Source: Methanocaldococcaceae archaeon (GTDB lineage: Archaea > AGJL01 > Methanococci > Methanococcales > Methanocaldococcaceae). Taken from it: a stretch of DNA of 9,382 nt. The translations under genes and the position numbers were made by a program. This document shows positions 1-4,921 of this stretch, piece after piece. The notes below the pieces were generated by a model. That model was given only the letters and a program-made list of their open reading frames with translations, was not told the origin of the DNA and searched no databases. Position 1 is the first letter of the stretch, and the number at the start of each line of letters is the position of its first letter. The DNA lies in NCBI GenBank assembly GCA_027023665.1, contig JALVUY010000147.1:1-9382 (forward strand), written 5' to 3'.

Positions 1-18
1 AAATAAAAAAGTAAAATT

Positions 19-1011
19 TTAATCTTTTTCTAATCCACACATTTTTTTTAATTTTTTACCAACTTTTTCAATTAGATGTTCTCTCTCCAATCTTCTTAAA
101 GCATTTAACTGTGGAGCCCCTGCAATATTCTCTAAACTCCACTCTTTTGCAAATTTACCTTCTTGTATTTCTTTTAATATTTCTTTCATTGCTTTTCTGG
201 ATTCTTCATTTATAACTCTTGACCTTCTTGTTAATCCGCCGTATTCAGCAGTATTTGAAACGTTTTCCCACATTCCTTTTAAACCTTTTTGATAAATTAA
301 ATCTACTATTAATTTTAACTCGTGGCATGTTTCAAAGTATGCCATCTCTGGAGCATATCCTGCTTCAACTAAAGTTTCAAATGCCGCCTTAATTAACTCA
401 GTAACTCCTCCACATAAAACAACCTGCTCTCCAAATAAATCTGTCTCTGTCTCTTCTCTAAATGTTGTCTGTATAACTCCAACTCTTGTTAATCCAATAC
501 CCTTTGCCATTCCCAATGCAATTTGTAAGGCATCCCCTGTATAATCTCTTTCAACAGCCACTAATCCTGGAACTCCAAAACCTTCCTCATAAGTTTTTCT
601 TACCATAGCTCCCGGACTCTTAGGGGCTACCATTGTTATATTGACATTCTCTGGTGGTCTTATTAACCCATAGTGTATATTGTAACCATGAGAGAAACTT
701 ATTGTTTTTCCTTCAGTTAAGTAAGGTTCGATCTGTTTTTTATAAACTAATGGTTGAACCTCATCTGGTATCAATATGTGAATAATATCTGCTTTTTCTG
801 AAGCCTCTTCAATAGTCATAACTGTATGTCCTTTCTTAATTGCCTTGTTCCAAGAGGCTCCGTTAGGTCTCAAACCAACTATAACATTTAGACCACTATC
901 CTTCATATTTAACGCTTGTGCTCTCCCCTGACTTCCATATCCAATAACTGCAATAGTTTTATCTTTAACTGCGTCAAAGGTTACATCTTTGTCGTAGAAT
1001 ATTTTAACCAC
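19..1011 (-). CDS. ilvC: Ketol-acid reductoisomerase (class I), complete
   Basis: Converts 2-acetolactate or 2-aceto-2-hydroxybutyrate to the dihydroxy acid, using NADPH and Mg2+, in cytosolic valine/isoleucine (and leucine precursor) synthesis. The N-terminal Rossmann half has GYGSQG at residues 24-29 and a GLRPNGASW loop (46-54) whose Arg48 and Ser53 suit NADPH phosphate binding. SFSHGYNI lies at 105-112 and APKSPG at 129-134. The C-terminal knotted domain has the metal ligands Asp191 and Glu195 in DLFGEQ, then FETCHE (226-231) and SNTAEYGG (252-259). The frame opens at a GTG ending at 1020, but I chose the second GTG (1009-1011). It lies 4 nt downstream of a GGGTGAT ribosome site and gives 330 aa, the usual length for short class I enzymes. 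The gene stands alone behind its own BRE/TATA promoter; other ilv genes are not in the window. Function is near certain from motifs; the start is inferred. Confidence 0.97.
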   Translation of the reverse strand: MVKIFYDKDVTFDAVKDKTIAVIGYGSQGRAQALNMKDSGLNVIVGLRPNGASWNKAIKKGHTVMTIEEASEKADIIHILIPDEVQPLVYKKQIEPYLTEGKTISFSHGYNIHYGLIRPPENVNITMVAPKSPGAMVRKTYEEGFGVPGLVAVERDYTGDALQIALGMAKGIGLTRVGVIQTTFREETETDLFGEQVVLCGGVTELIKAAFETLVEAGYAPEMAYFETCHELKLIVDLIYQKGLKGMWENVSNTAEYGGLTRRSRVINEESRKAMKEILKEIQEGKFAKEWSLENIAGAPQLNALRRLEREHLIEKVGKKLKKMCGLEKD

Positions 1012-1015
1012 ATTT

Positions 1016-1022
1016 ATCACCC
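1016..1022 (-). promoter_or_regulatory. Ribosome binding site deciding the ilvC start
   Basis: On the minus strand this reads GGGTGAT, complementary to the archaeal 16S tail. It overlaps the first in-frame GTG (1018-1020) and lies 4 nt before the second GTG (1009-1011). This favours the shorter protein starting [10 protein letters not shown]. Confidence 0.75.
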
Positions 1023-1029
1023 ATAAAAA

Positions 1030-1051
1030 ATTTTATAATAAATTTTATAAT
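1030..1051. repeat. Tandem pair of a 10-bp AT motif in the ilvC leader
   Basis: ATTTTATAAT occurs at 1030-1039 and again at 1042-1051, a 12-bp period. On the minus strand each copy reads ATTATAAAAT, so it could act as a secondary TATA-like element or a binding site between the ilvC promoter and its ribosome site. It may equally be chance in AT-rich DNA. Confidence 0.4.
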
Positions 1052-1080
1052 TTAGTTAATTACTGAATAATGTTTTAATG

Positions 1081-1100
1081 TTATTAAGGTTTTCGGTTTT
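1081..1100 (-). promoter_or_regulatory. BRE/TATA promoter of ilvC
   Basis: Read on the minus strand, an ACCGAAAA BRE-like purine block is followed at once by CCTTAATAA, a TATA-like box. This is the arrangement expected of methanococcal promoters. Transcription would start about 25 bp downstream, near 1055-1060, leaving a leader of roughly 45 nt. Almost the same block (one mismatch over 17 bp) precedes the gene starting at 3949. AAGGT (1086-1090) and ACCTT (1103-1107) form an inverted repeat overlapping the box and could be an operator; that is inference. Confidence 0.65.
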
Positions 1101-1161
1101 TGACCTTTTAATAATAAATAATGATAGAATTAATTTATTAGCAGCTTATTATAAAATTATC

Positions 1162-1518
1162 TTATTTTAAGCTAATTAAATCAGGTCTTGGCTTTTTAGA
1201 TTTATACTCTTCTCTACAAATATTACAAAGCTCTCTAACTCCAATATTTATTACATCATCACTTCCTGGTAACACTCTAACAAATATCCAATCAGCATTT
1301 ATATCATAATTTTTAGCTAACTCCTCCAATTTATTTAAAATCTTCTCTTTAAATATTTCAACATCATCAATAAAAAGCCCCCTAACAGTTATCATTATCC
1401 CTACACAAGAGCATCTTGAAGCAAAAACATCCATTTCAGAAATAAAGATTTCTCTACCTAAAAGCTTTATAAAAAACTTCTCAGTCTCTTCCCTATCCTT
1501 TAAAATTTTATTTTTCAA
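1162..1518 (-). CDS. Small four-cysteine protein of unknown function, partner of the U32-like gene
   Basis: I do not recognise this 118-aa protein as a named family. It has no signal peptide or membrane segment. Its notable feature is four cysteines in two pairs, CxC at residues 36-38 and CxxC at 98-101, which could together bind zinc or an iron-sulfur cluster. Between them is an alternating beta/alpha stretch with conserved-looking MITVRG (42-47) and FVRVLPGSDDVIN (79-91). The start is TTG at 1516-1518, which overlaps the upstream U32 gene's TGA stop (TTGA). A GGTGA ribosome site at 1523-1527 supports this start, and the next in-frame ATG (residue 29) would remove part of the fold. The overlap implies co-transcription and translational coupling with the U32-like protein, so the two probably act together. 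A metal-binding accessory subunit is a reasonable guess, not shown. Confidence 0.85.
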   Translation of the reverse strand: MKNKILKDREETEKFFIKLLGREIFISEMDVFASRCSCVGIMITVRGLFIDDVEIFKEKILNKLEELAKNYDINADWIFVRVLPGSDDVINIGVRELCNICREEYKSKKPRPDLISLK

Positions 1519-2513
1519 GTTTTCACCTTTAAGGCTTTCTCTGCCAACTCTTTACAGAAATTACATTTACTACATAATTTATTGCATGATTTCCAATATT
1601 CTATAGCTCCATCCAAAGTTCTATTATCTAAATAATAAAAATGCTCCAACTCTCTTGGGCAATCCAATAACTCCATTAAATTTCCATCCCATTTTTCATT
1701 TAAATAAGCATTTAAAACTCTCTTAATCCATCCAATTGGATGACTTCTTCCAGAAATTTTGAATATATCAACTAAACCTTTATAGTATTTCAAATCCTCC
1801 GGTCTTATGAAAGGGCTTTTTATTATTAGCTCTTTTTTCTTAATTCTTAGATTTATGCATTTGTTATAATAATAATCATCTAAAGCAGGAACGTTTTGAG
1901 CATTTGCATGGGAGAAGAAATTGAAATGCTGAATCCTCATAGGGCATTTGTATAAGCAGGATTCATTAACTAAAATTTTTAACTTACAGCTAACATTCTC
2001 CTTAATCTCTTGTATTATATCAAAGTGTCTGTTTATTGAGCTGTCCAAGGTTATTGCATAAACTTCTTTTTCATCCCAAAATAGGGCTTTATCTAAACTA
2101 TCAACTAAGGCAATACATGAGACATTGACATCCAACCCATTACTTTTGGCTAAATCAACTAAATAAGGGTCTGATAAGGCAATGCTGTCAATTCCAATGT
2201 TTTTTAATTGGGTAAATATCCAATTTATATAACTGATGCCTTTTGGTGTTAAGTGCATTCCACCAATGCAGGAAGCGTTTATAACTACCTCAAATCTAAT
2301 GTTGTGTTTCTTTGCATAATTAACTTGCTTAGATAAATCTTCAAAATTTGGTTTGTATAAAGTTGCCCTTCCAGTTCCTATAAACTCTGGAAATCCCATA
2401 TAAACTTCAAAACTCTCCTTTCTTAGCTTTTTATTTATTCTTCTATATTTATTAATCTCATCTACAATAATTTTTAATGATTCAAAATTTCCTGGATGTG
2501 GAATAGAGAACAA
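1515..2513 (-). CDS. U32 peptidase-like protein, probable Fe-S enzyme component
   Basis: A 332-aa protein resembling the U32 'peptidase' family. Its members include Fe-S proteins that act in RNA or quinone hydroxylation (TrhP/RlhA, UbiU/UbiV), so the protease label is doubtful. Visible features are a TIM-barrel-like alternating pattern, EVVINASCIGG (75-85), the family-type block LVNESCLYKCPMR (181-193) followed by H196 and SHA (201-203), a further Cys219, FIRPEDLKYY (235-244) and FKISGR (251-256). C186 and C190, with C219 and C285 or C82, are plausible cluster ligands. The C-terminal CNKLCSKCNFC (310-320) adds four more cysteines. The start is TTG at 2511-2513: a TGA stop lies three codons upstream and GGTGAT lies 5 nt before it. 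It is the first gene of a pair with the four-Cys protein, and the hairpin island ends about 20 bp upstream. The substrate is unknown; the family assignment is from motif memory. Confidence 0.85.
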   Translation of the reverse strand: MFSIPHPGNFESLKIIVDEINKYRRINKKLRKESFEVYMGFPEFIGTGRATLYKPNFEDLSKQVNYAKKHNIRFEVVINASCIGGMHLTPKGISYINWIFTQLKNIGIDSIALSDPYLVDLAKSNGLDVNVSCIALVDSLDKALFWDEKEVYAITLDSSINRHFDIIQEIKENVSCKLKILVNESCLYKCPMRIQHFNFFSHANAQNVPALDDYYYNKCINLRIKKKELIIKSPFIRPEDLKYYKGLVDIFKISGRSHPIGWIKRVLNAYLNEKWDGNLMELLDCPRELEHFYYLDNRTLDGAIEYWKSCNKLCSKCNFCKELAEKALKVKT

Positions 2514-2518
2514 TGGAC

Positions 2519-2524
2519 ATCACC
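2519..2524 (-). promoter_or_regulatory. Ribosome binding site supporting the TTG start of the U32-like gene
   Basis: GGTGAT on the minus strand sits 5 nt before TTG 2511-2513. The only nearby ATG (2518-2520) is in another frame, and the U32 frame is closed by TGA at 2520-2522, so TTG is the only workable upstream start. The site lies just outside the hairpin island. Confidence 0.75.
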
Positions 2525-2545
2525 ATTAAAGATTATTTTATGACG

Positions 2546-2578
2546 GCTCTCCGCCTAAAGCGGAGGCTTTAGGAGAGC
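2546..2578. repeat. Alternative-stem hairpin at the U32-proximal end of the island
   Basis: Two exclusive folds are possible. One is CTCCGC (2549-2554) with GCGGAG (2560-2565) around a five-base loop CTAAA (TTTAG on the minus strand). The other is a longer stem combining GCTCTC/GAGAGC with CTAAAGC/GCTTTAG. An outer pairing GATTATTT (2531-2538) with AAATAATC (2583-2590) encloses both. The short fold matches the usual right-end hairpin of IS605-group elements; the switchable pairing would also suit a regulatory RNA. Confidence 0.7.
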
Positions 2579-2620
2579 AAGGAAATAATCCTCACCCTCC
2601 ATGGGTTGCCAAGCCCACTA

Positions 2621-2645
2621 TCCCTATCCCTCTCGGGATTCGGGA
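2621..2645. repeat. Nested hairpin in the island core
   Basis: TCCC (2621-2624) pairs with GGGA (2642-2645). Inside it ATCCC (2626-2630) pairs with GGGAT (2635-2639) around a four-base loop, with a small asymmetric bulge. It sits next to the stem TGGGTT/AGCCCA (2602-2617). The outer GGGA also overlaps GGGACT, which can pair with 2688-2693, so this is a second potential switch. Confidence 0.6.
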
Positions 2646-2708
2646 CTACGCTAAATAATATCTAAATAATATATAGTACATAAAATAAGTCCCCACCCAC
2701 CTCCCCTA

Positions 2709-2753
2709 TCTCCTTGCTTCGCAAGGAGAGTAATGAAATCTGAAAGATTTCAT
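2709..2753. repeat. Two adjacent perfect hairpins at the distal end of the island
   Basis: A 9-bp perfect stem (2709-2717 with 2721-2729, three-base loop TTC) is followed 3 nt later by an 8-bp perfect stem ATGAAATC/GATTTCAT (2733-2740 with 2746-2753, five-base loop). On the minus strand these would form the left end of the putative element. Confidence 0.75.
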
Positions 2754-2785
2754 CTGAATTCATTAAAGCAGAGTTTCTTAGCAAC

Positions 2786-2796
2786 AATTTATAGTA
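2786..2796 (-). promoter_or_regulatory. Candidate TATA box for the hairpin island / U32 operon
   Basis: On the minus strand this reads TACTATAAATT. A start about 25 bp downstream would fall near 2765, at the outer edge of the hairpin island, so the whole island would be transcribed as RNA or as the U32 leader. No strong BRE is visible, and TATAAA-like strings are common here. Confidence 0.3.
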
Positions 2797-2848
2797 ATAA
2801 AAAATAGAAAATTTTTGGAAAGTAGTTTATATGAATAAAAATTATGTG

Positions 2849-2874
2849 AAAGAGTTATTAATTATTTACTCTTT
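2849..2874 (-). terminator. Inverted repeat downstream of the 85-aa gene, possible terminator
   Basis: AAAGAGT (2849-2855) and ACTCTTT (2868-2874) form a 7-bp stem around 12 AT bases, about 30 bp past the stop at 2904. The T-run on the minus strand is short and delayed; on the plus strand five T's follow directly. The rest of 2769-2903 is plain AT-rich DNA with no gene. Confidence 0.3.
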
Positions 2875-2903
2875 TTATTAATTAGGTTAAAAGAGAAATT
2901 ATG

Positions 2904-3161
2904 TTAGCTCCATTTATTCCATTCATTATGTTTTACTGAATATGTTATATTTTCTTTTAGTTCTTCTTTTGCTTTCGTTTTTTCTTCGGATTCTTTGATT
3001 TTTTCTTCATCTTTGTAATTTTCTTTATAAGATTCAGGCATAATTCTTCTTATTTTTTCTAATTTCTCTTCCAGAGCTTTCTTAAATATCTCATAGATAT
3101 CGTATTCATCTAATTTCATAAAATCTCTGCCGTTTAATTTTCTAAATTCATTTGGATCCAT
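2904..3161 (-). CDS. Small highly charged protein of unknown function
   Basis: An 85-aa soluble protein I do not recognise. Residues 1-40 contain MDPNEFRKLNGRDFMKLDEYDIYEIF-like acidic/aromatic sequence. Residues 25-72 are rich in Lys and Glu with heptad-like spacing and are likely helical or coiled coil. The tail ends in NEWNKWS. There are no cysteines, membrane segments or catalytic motifs. The ATG (3159-3161) lies inside the end of the upstream gene: its first 14 nt overlap that gene's last codons and TGA. No good ribosome site precedes it, so it is probably translated by coupling to the upstream reading frame, which implies a shared operon and perhaps a complex. It could alternatively be the tail of a longer ancestral protein separated by a second frameshift. 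Confidence 0.6.
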   Translation of the reverse strand: MDPNEFRKLNGRDFMKLDEYDIYEIFKKALEEKLEKIRRIMPESYKENYKDEEKIKESEEKTKAKEELKENITYSVKHNEWNKWS

Positions 3162-3630
3162 ATATATTGTCTGGAAATCCAGGATTCATTCCAATTTTGT
3201 CCAATACTGAAATTAATTCAGCCAAAGTTAAATCTTTTAATGCATCTATGAATCCGAGTTTCTCCAACAATGGATGTGCCATGTATGTTTGCGCAAGGTA
3301 CCATTCTTTTTTAAATTCTTTAACTACTTGTATATAATCTCCGACCTTGGCTATGTTTAAGTAATATCTTAGTTTTTCTTTATCTATCTTTATAGCATAT
3401 AAAGGTTCTATGTCACTCCCATAATCATTTTTTACATGTTGCATAAATTCTCTAGGCTTTTCTATTAAATATTCAAAATATTCTTCCAATATTGGTTTTT
3501 TTCCTGTGGGTTTAAACCTTCCTACTTCAGTTCGATATACACCGTAATTATATTCTCCTTCTAAGGCATTTTTAATTTCAAAATCATTTTCTAAGTATTT
3601 AAAAACATCTTTATATTTTTTACAGTATTT
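3148..3630 (-). CDS. C-terminal part of a frameshifted unknown protein (TTG start at 3489 if independent)
   Basis: The frame is open from just after a TAG at 3631-3633 to the TGA at 3148, about 160 codons. It has no ATG or GTG before TTG 3487-3489, which would give a 113-aa product without an evident ribosome site. The extra upstream residues (CKKYKDVFKYLENDFEIKN, then EYNYGVYRTEVGRFKP) read like real protein. They continue naturally from the end of the preceding gene if a single T at minus-strand position 3622 is skipped. The sequence is soluble, mixed alpha/beta, aromatic-rich (EEYFEYLIEKPREFM, VKEFKKEWYLAQTY), ends DNIYGSK, and resembles no family known to me. I read it as the soluble domain of one 266-aa membrane-anchored protein together with 3620-3949. 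Confidence 0.5.
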   Translation of the reverse strand, partial: KYCKKYKDVFKYLENDFEIKNALEGEYNYGVYRTEVGRFKPTGKKPILEEYFEYLIEKPREFMQHVKNDYGSDIEPLYAIKIDKEKLRYYLNIAKVGDYIQVVKEFKKEWYLAQTYMAHPLLEKLGFIDALKDLTLAELISVLDKIGMNPGFPDNIYGSK

Positions 3631-3949
3631 CTAATATATACTTTGCGAATAAATATTCAAACGGAAATACGATTGTTCCATATATGTCATATTTATCTCC
3701 ATTATCATATTTAATATTTTCTACTATTTGTCGTATTGCTCTAATTTTTTTATGATCTATTGAAGTGTTATCATTCGTTGTATTAACTGCTTGTGTTTGA
3801 TGTGTATTTTTCCTTTTCATTTCTTCGGTATTTTTGTATATTTTATATATAAAGTAGAAAAACGCAATTGTTGCTGCTAATGGAAGTATTATAAACAAAA
3901 AACCAAGTCCAATACCGAGTATTGTTAAGGTATCCATAATCTCCCCCAT
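3620..3949 (-). CDS. Membrane-anchored N-terminal part of an unknown protein, likely frameshifted
   Basis: A 109-aa product with one strong transmembrane segment near residues 9-36 (LGIGLGFLFIILPLAATIAFFYFIYKI, given in pieces), then KNTEEMKRKN and a polar linker rich in Asn and Thr. It ends ENIKYDNGDKYDIYG, FPFEYLFAKYILEIL. Positive residues after the helix suggest a cytoplasmic C-terminus. The stop (TAA 3620-3622) directly follows CTG and precedes an A-run. Dropping one T fuses the frame to the following open stretch as EILKKYKDVFKYL, giving about 266 aa. Two starts are possible: ATG 3947-3949, or ATG 3935-3937, which has GGGGGAG only 3 nt before it. A BRE/TATA promoter lies 50-70 bp upstream. 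The function is unknown. A broken gene, a sequencing error and recoding are all possible. Confidence 0.6.
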   Translation of the reverse strand: MGEIMDTLTILGIGLGFLFIILPLAATIAFFYFIYKIYKNTEEMKRKNTHQTQAVNTTNDNTSIDHKKIRAIRQIVENIKYDNGDKYDIYGTIVFPFEYLFAKYILEIL

Positions 3950-3997
3950 TTATGGAACTATTTACATTAATATATTATAATTTTTACATATTTTAAA

Positions 3998-4016
3998 ATT
4001 ATTAAAGTTTTCGGTT
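3998..4016 (-). promoter_or_regulatory. BRE/TATA promoter of the 3949 gene unit
   Basis: On the minus strand this reads AACCGAAAAC followed by TTTAATAAT, a BRE-plus-TATA block differing by one base over 17 bp from the ilvC promoter at 1081-1100. The start would be near 3970-3975, leaving a leader of about 25-35 nt before the first gene. It also shows that 2904-3949 forms a separate transcription unit from the ATPase remnant upstream. Confidence 0.65.
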
Positions 4017-4022
4017 ATCAAA

Positions 4023-4742
4023 TTATAAAACTTTCTTTATAGCGTTCCAGACTAAAAAACTCTGTGGCTTTAGAGTTCCTTCTATAGGATTCAAAAATAA
4101 GATATTCTCCTTAACTAAATACATATATACTGGAGGCGGAATTTCTCTTTTTGAGATTTCATATTTATCTTTAAACATTTTTAATGCTTTAATTATCTCC
4201 TCTTTTTTAACCTCTATGATTTTATTTCTTATTTTTATTTTTGGTTCTATATAATCCAGTATATCTAAAAACATCTCCAACTTCGAAATCTCATCCTTAA
4301 GCATAAAATTTAATATCTCATCTAACTCTTTATACCTCATTTTATCAATTACAATATAAATGTCAGAAGGCTTTCCACCTACATAGGAATATATTTTTTC
4401 CTTCTCTTCAATAGATAGTTTTCTATTTAATATTTCTTTAGACAGAAAGTCCATAAACTTTAAAGCAGATTCTTTATCAAAGTCATCTACTAATACATAC
4501 AAAGCCCTACCTTCCAACTTTCCAGTATTATAAATATATTCGATAAACAAACTATCTGAAGAAATACAAAAAACATGGCATAAATGTTGTTCCTTAGTTA
4601 AAGAAACTAAGAACTGGAATAATTCTTTTAATAAATATTTTTGTCCATTTAGAACAACATCTTTAATCATCTGTAACTCATCTAATATTAGAATAGGTTT
4701 TTTACCACTATTTTTTGTTTTTAGTAAAATGTCATTAAGATA
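4023..4742 (-). pseudogene. Truncated archaeal-type AAA ATPase, P-loop missing
   Basis: The frame is open from just after TGA (4743-4745) and encodes 239 residues, of which 215 follow the first ATG (4670). The residues before that ATG matter: [11 protein letters not shown] is a Walker B strand with Asp-Glu, so starting at the ATG would cut the ATPase core. Downstream are a sensor-like strand [29 protein letters not shown], the typical [16 protein letters not shown] segment and a C-terminal winged-helix-like region ending [11 protein letters not shown]. This is the pattern of the archaeal ATPase family expanded in Methanocaldococcus (STAND/MNS-like, Pfam Arch_ATPase), usually about 350 aa. The N-terminal hundred-odd residues with the Walker A GxxGxGKT loop are absent in all minus frames up to 4921. 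It cannot hydrolyse ATP as it stands and is a decayed gene remnant. Confidence 0.8.
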
Positions 4743-4790
4743 TCAATTTTTTTGTTGTGCATTATTTTCTATATATTAAGATCTCGTTTC

Positions 4791-4910
4791 AAAAAAGTTA
4801 CCTTGGAGATTAAAGCTGAAGATGGTAGTATCAGCCCAATAGAATATGAAAACATTCTTGAAACCTTCAGGCAGTCAAATATTAATCTAAAAGAAATTCG
4901 TAAAAATTAA
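4791..4910 (+). pseudogene. C-terminal remnant of an unrecognised gene on the plus strand
   Basis: This is the only convincing plus-strand coding trace. The frame reads VTLEIKAEDGSISPIEYENI and then LETFRQSNINLKEIRKN before TAA 4908-4910. It is balanced, protein-like sequence with less AT-biased codons (AGC, ACC, AGG, CAG). The same frame is open back to a TAA at 4725-4727 and there encodes a hydrophobic run ([13 protein letters not shown]). A TTG at 4752 could start a 53-aa membrane protein, but no ribosome site is visible. I favour a gene end left by the same rearrangement that truncated the neighbouring ATPase; a real small protein is the alternative. The family is unknown. Confidence 0.45.
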
Positions 4911-4921
4911 AATTTGTTAAT

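Larger units (their letters stand above)
2532..2760 (-). mobile_element. GC-rich hairpin island: probable IS200/IS605-type relic or structured ncRNA/leader
   Basis: This non-coding segment stands out by composition: 2541-2650 is about 56% G+C and 2691-2730 about 62%, against a very AT-rich surround. It contains five compact hairpins (2546-2578, 2602-2617, 2621-2645, 2709-2729, 2733-2753). A long-range pairing GGGACT (2642-2647) with AGTCCC (2688-2693) closes an AT-rich loop holding two copies of TAAATAATAT (2652-2661, 2663-2672). Read on the minus strand, a left hairpin, an internal scaffold and a right hairpin CTCCGC-TTTAG-GCGGAG resemble the ends and TnpB guide-RNA region of IS200/IS605 elements with tnpA and tnpB lost. 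No transposase remnant is visible. In AT-rich hyperthermophiles a GC island also marks structured RNA, so a stand-alone ncRNA or the 5' leader of the U32 operon is the alternative. Confidence 0.55.
2524..2768. repeat. 8-bp direct repeats flanking the hairpin island
   Basis: CATTAAAG occurs at 2524-2531 and again at 2761-2768, exactly bracketing the GC-rich island. This looks like a target-site duplication. Simple IS200/IS605 insertion does not make such duplications, so it favours a MITE-like insertion or is coincidence in AT-rich DNA. Confidence 0.45.

Noticed and set aside
24..1011. Altered GSQGRA instead of GSQGHA in the IlvC nucleotide loop as a functional change
   Set aside because: The position varies among reductoisomerases and all catalytic and metal residues are present, so I see no reason to infer altered activity.
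2540..2760. tRNA, C/D-box or H/ACA guide RNA in the GC-rich island
   Set aside because: No cloverleaf, T-loop consensus or CCA-adjacent acceptor stem; ATGA and CTGA strings occur but not with C/D spacing, and no clear ACA box follows a hairpin.
2524..2768. CRISPR array or leader
   Set aside because: The hairpins differ from one another; there is no repeated unit of 25-35 bp with regular spacers, only a 10-bp AT motif occurring twice.
3152..3337. 61-codon plus-strand frame opposite the 3148-3630 region
   Set aside because: Mirror of a better minus-strand frame, no ribosome site, no recognisable features.
3610..3634. Programmed +1 frameshift of the RF2 type at CTG-TAA
   Set aside because: Slippage from CTG to TGT would leave poor codon-anticodon pairing and no upstream stimulatory Shine-Dalgarno-like site is evident; a simple indel explains it better.
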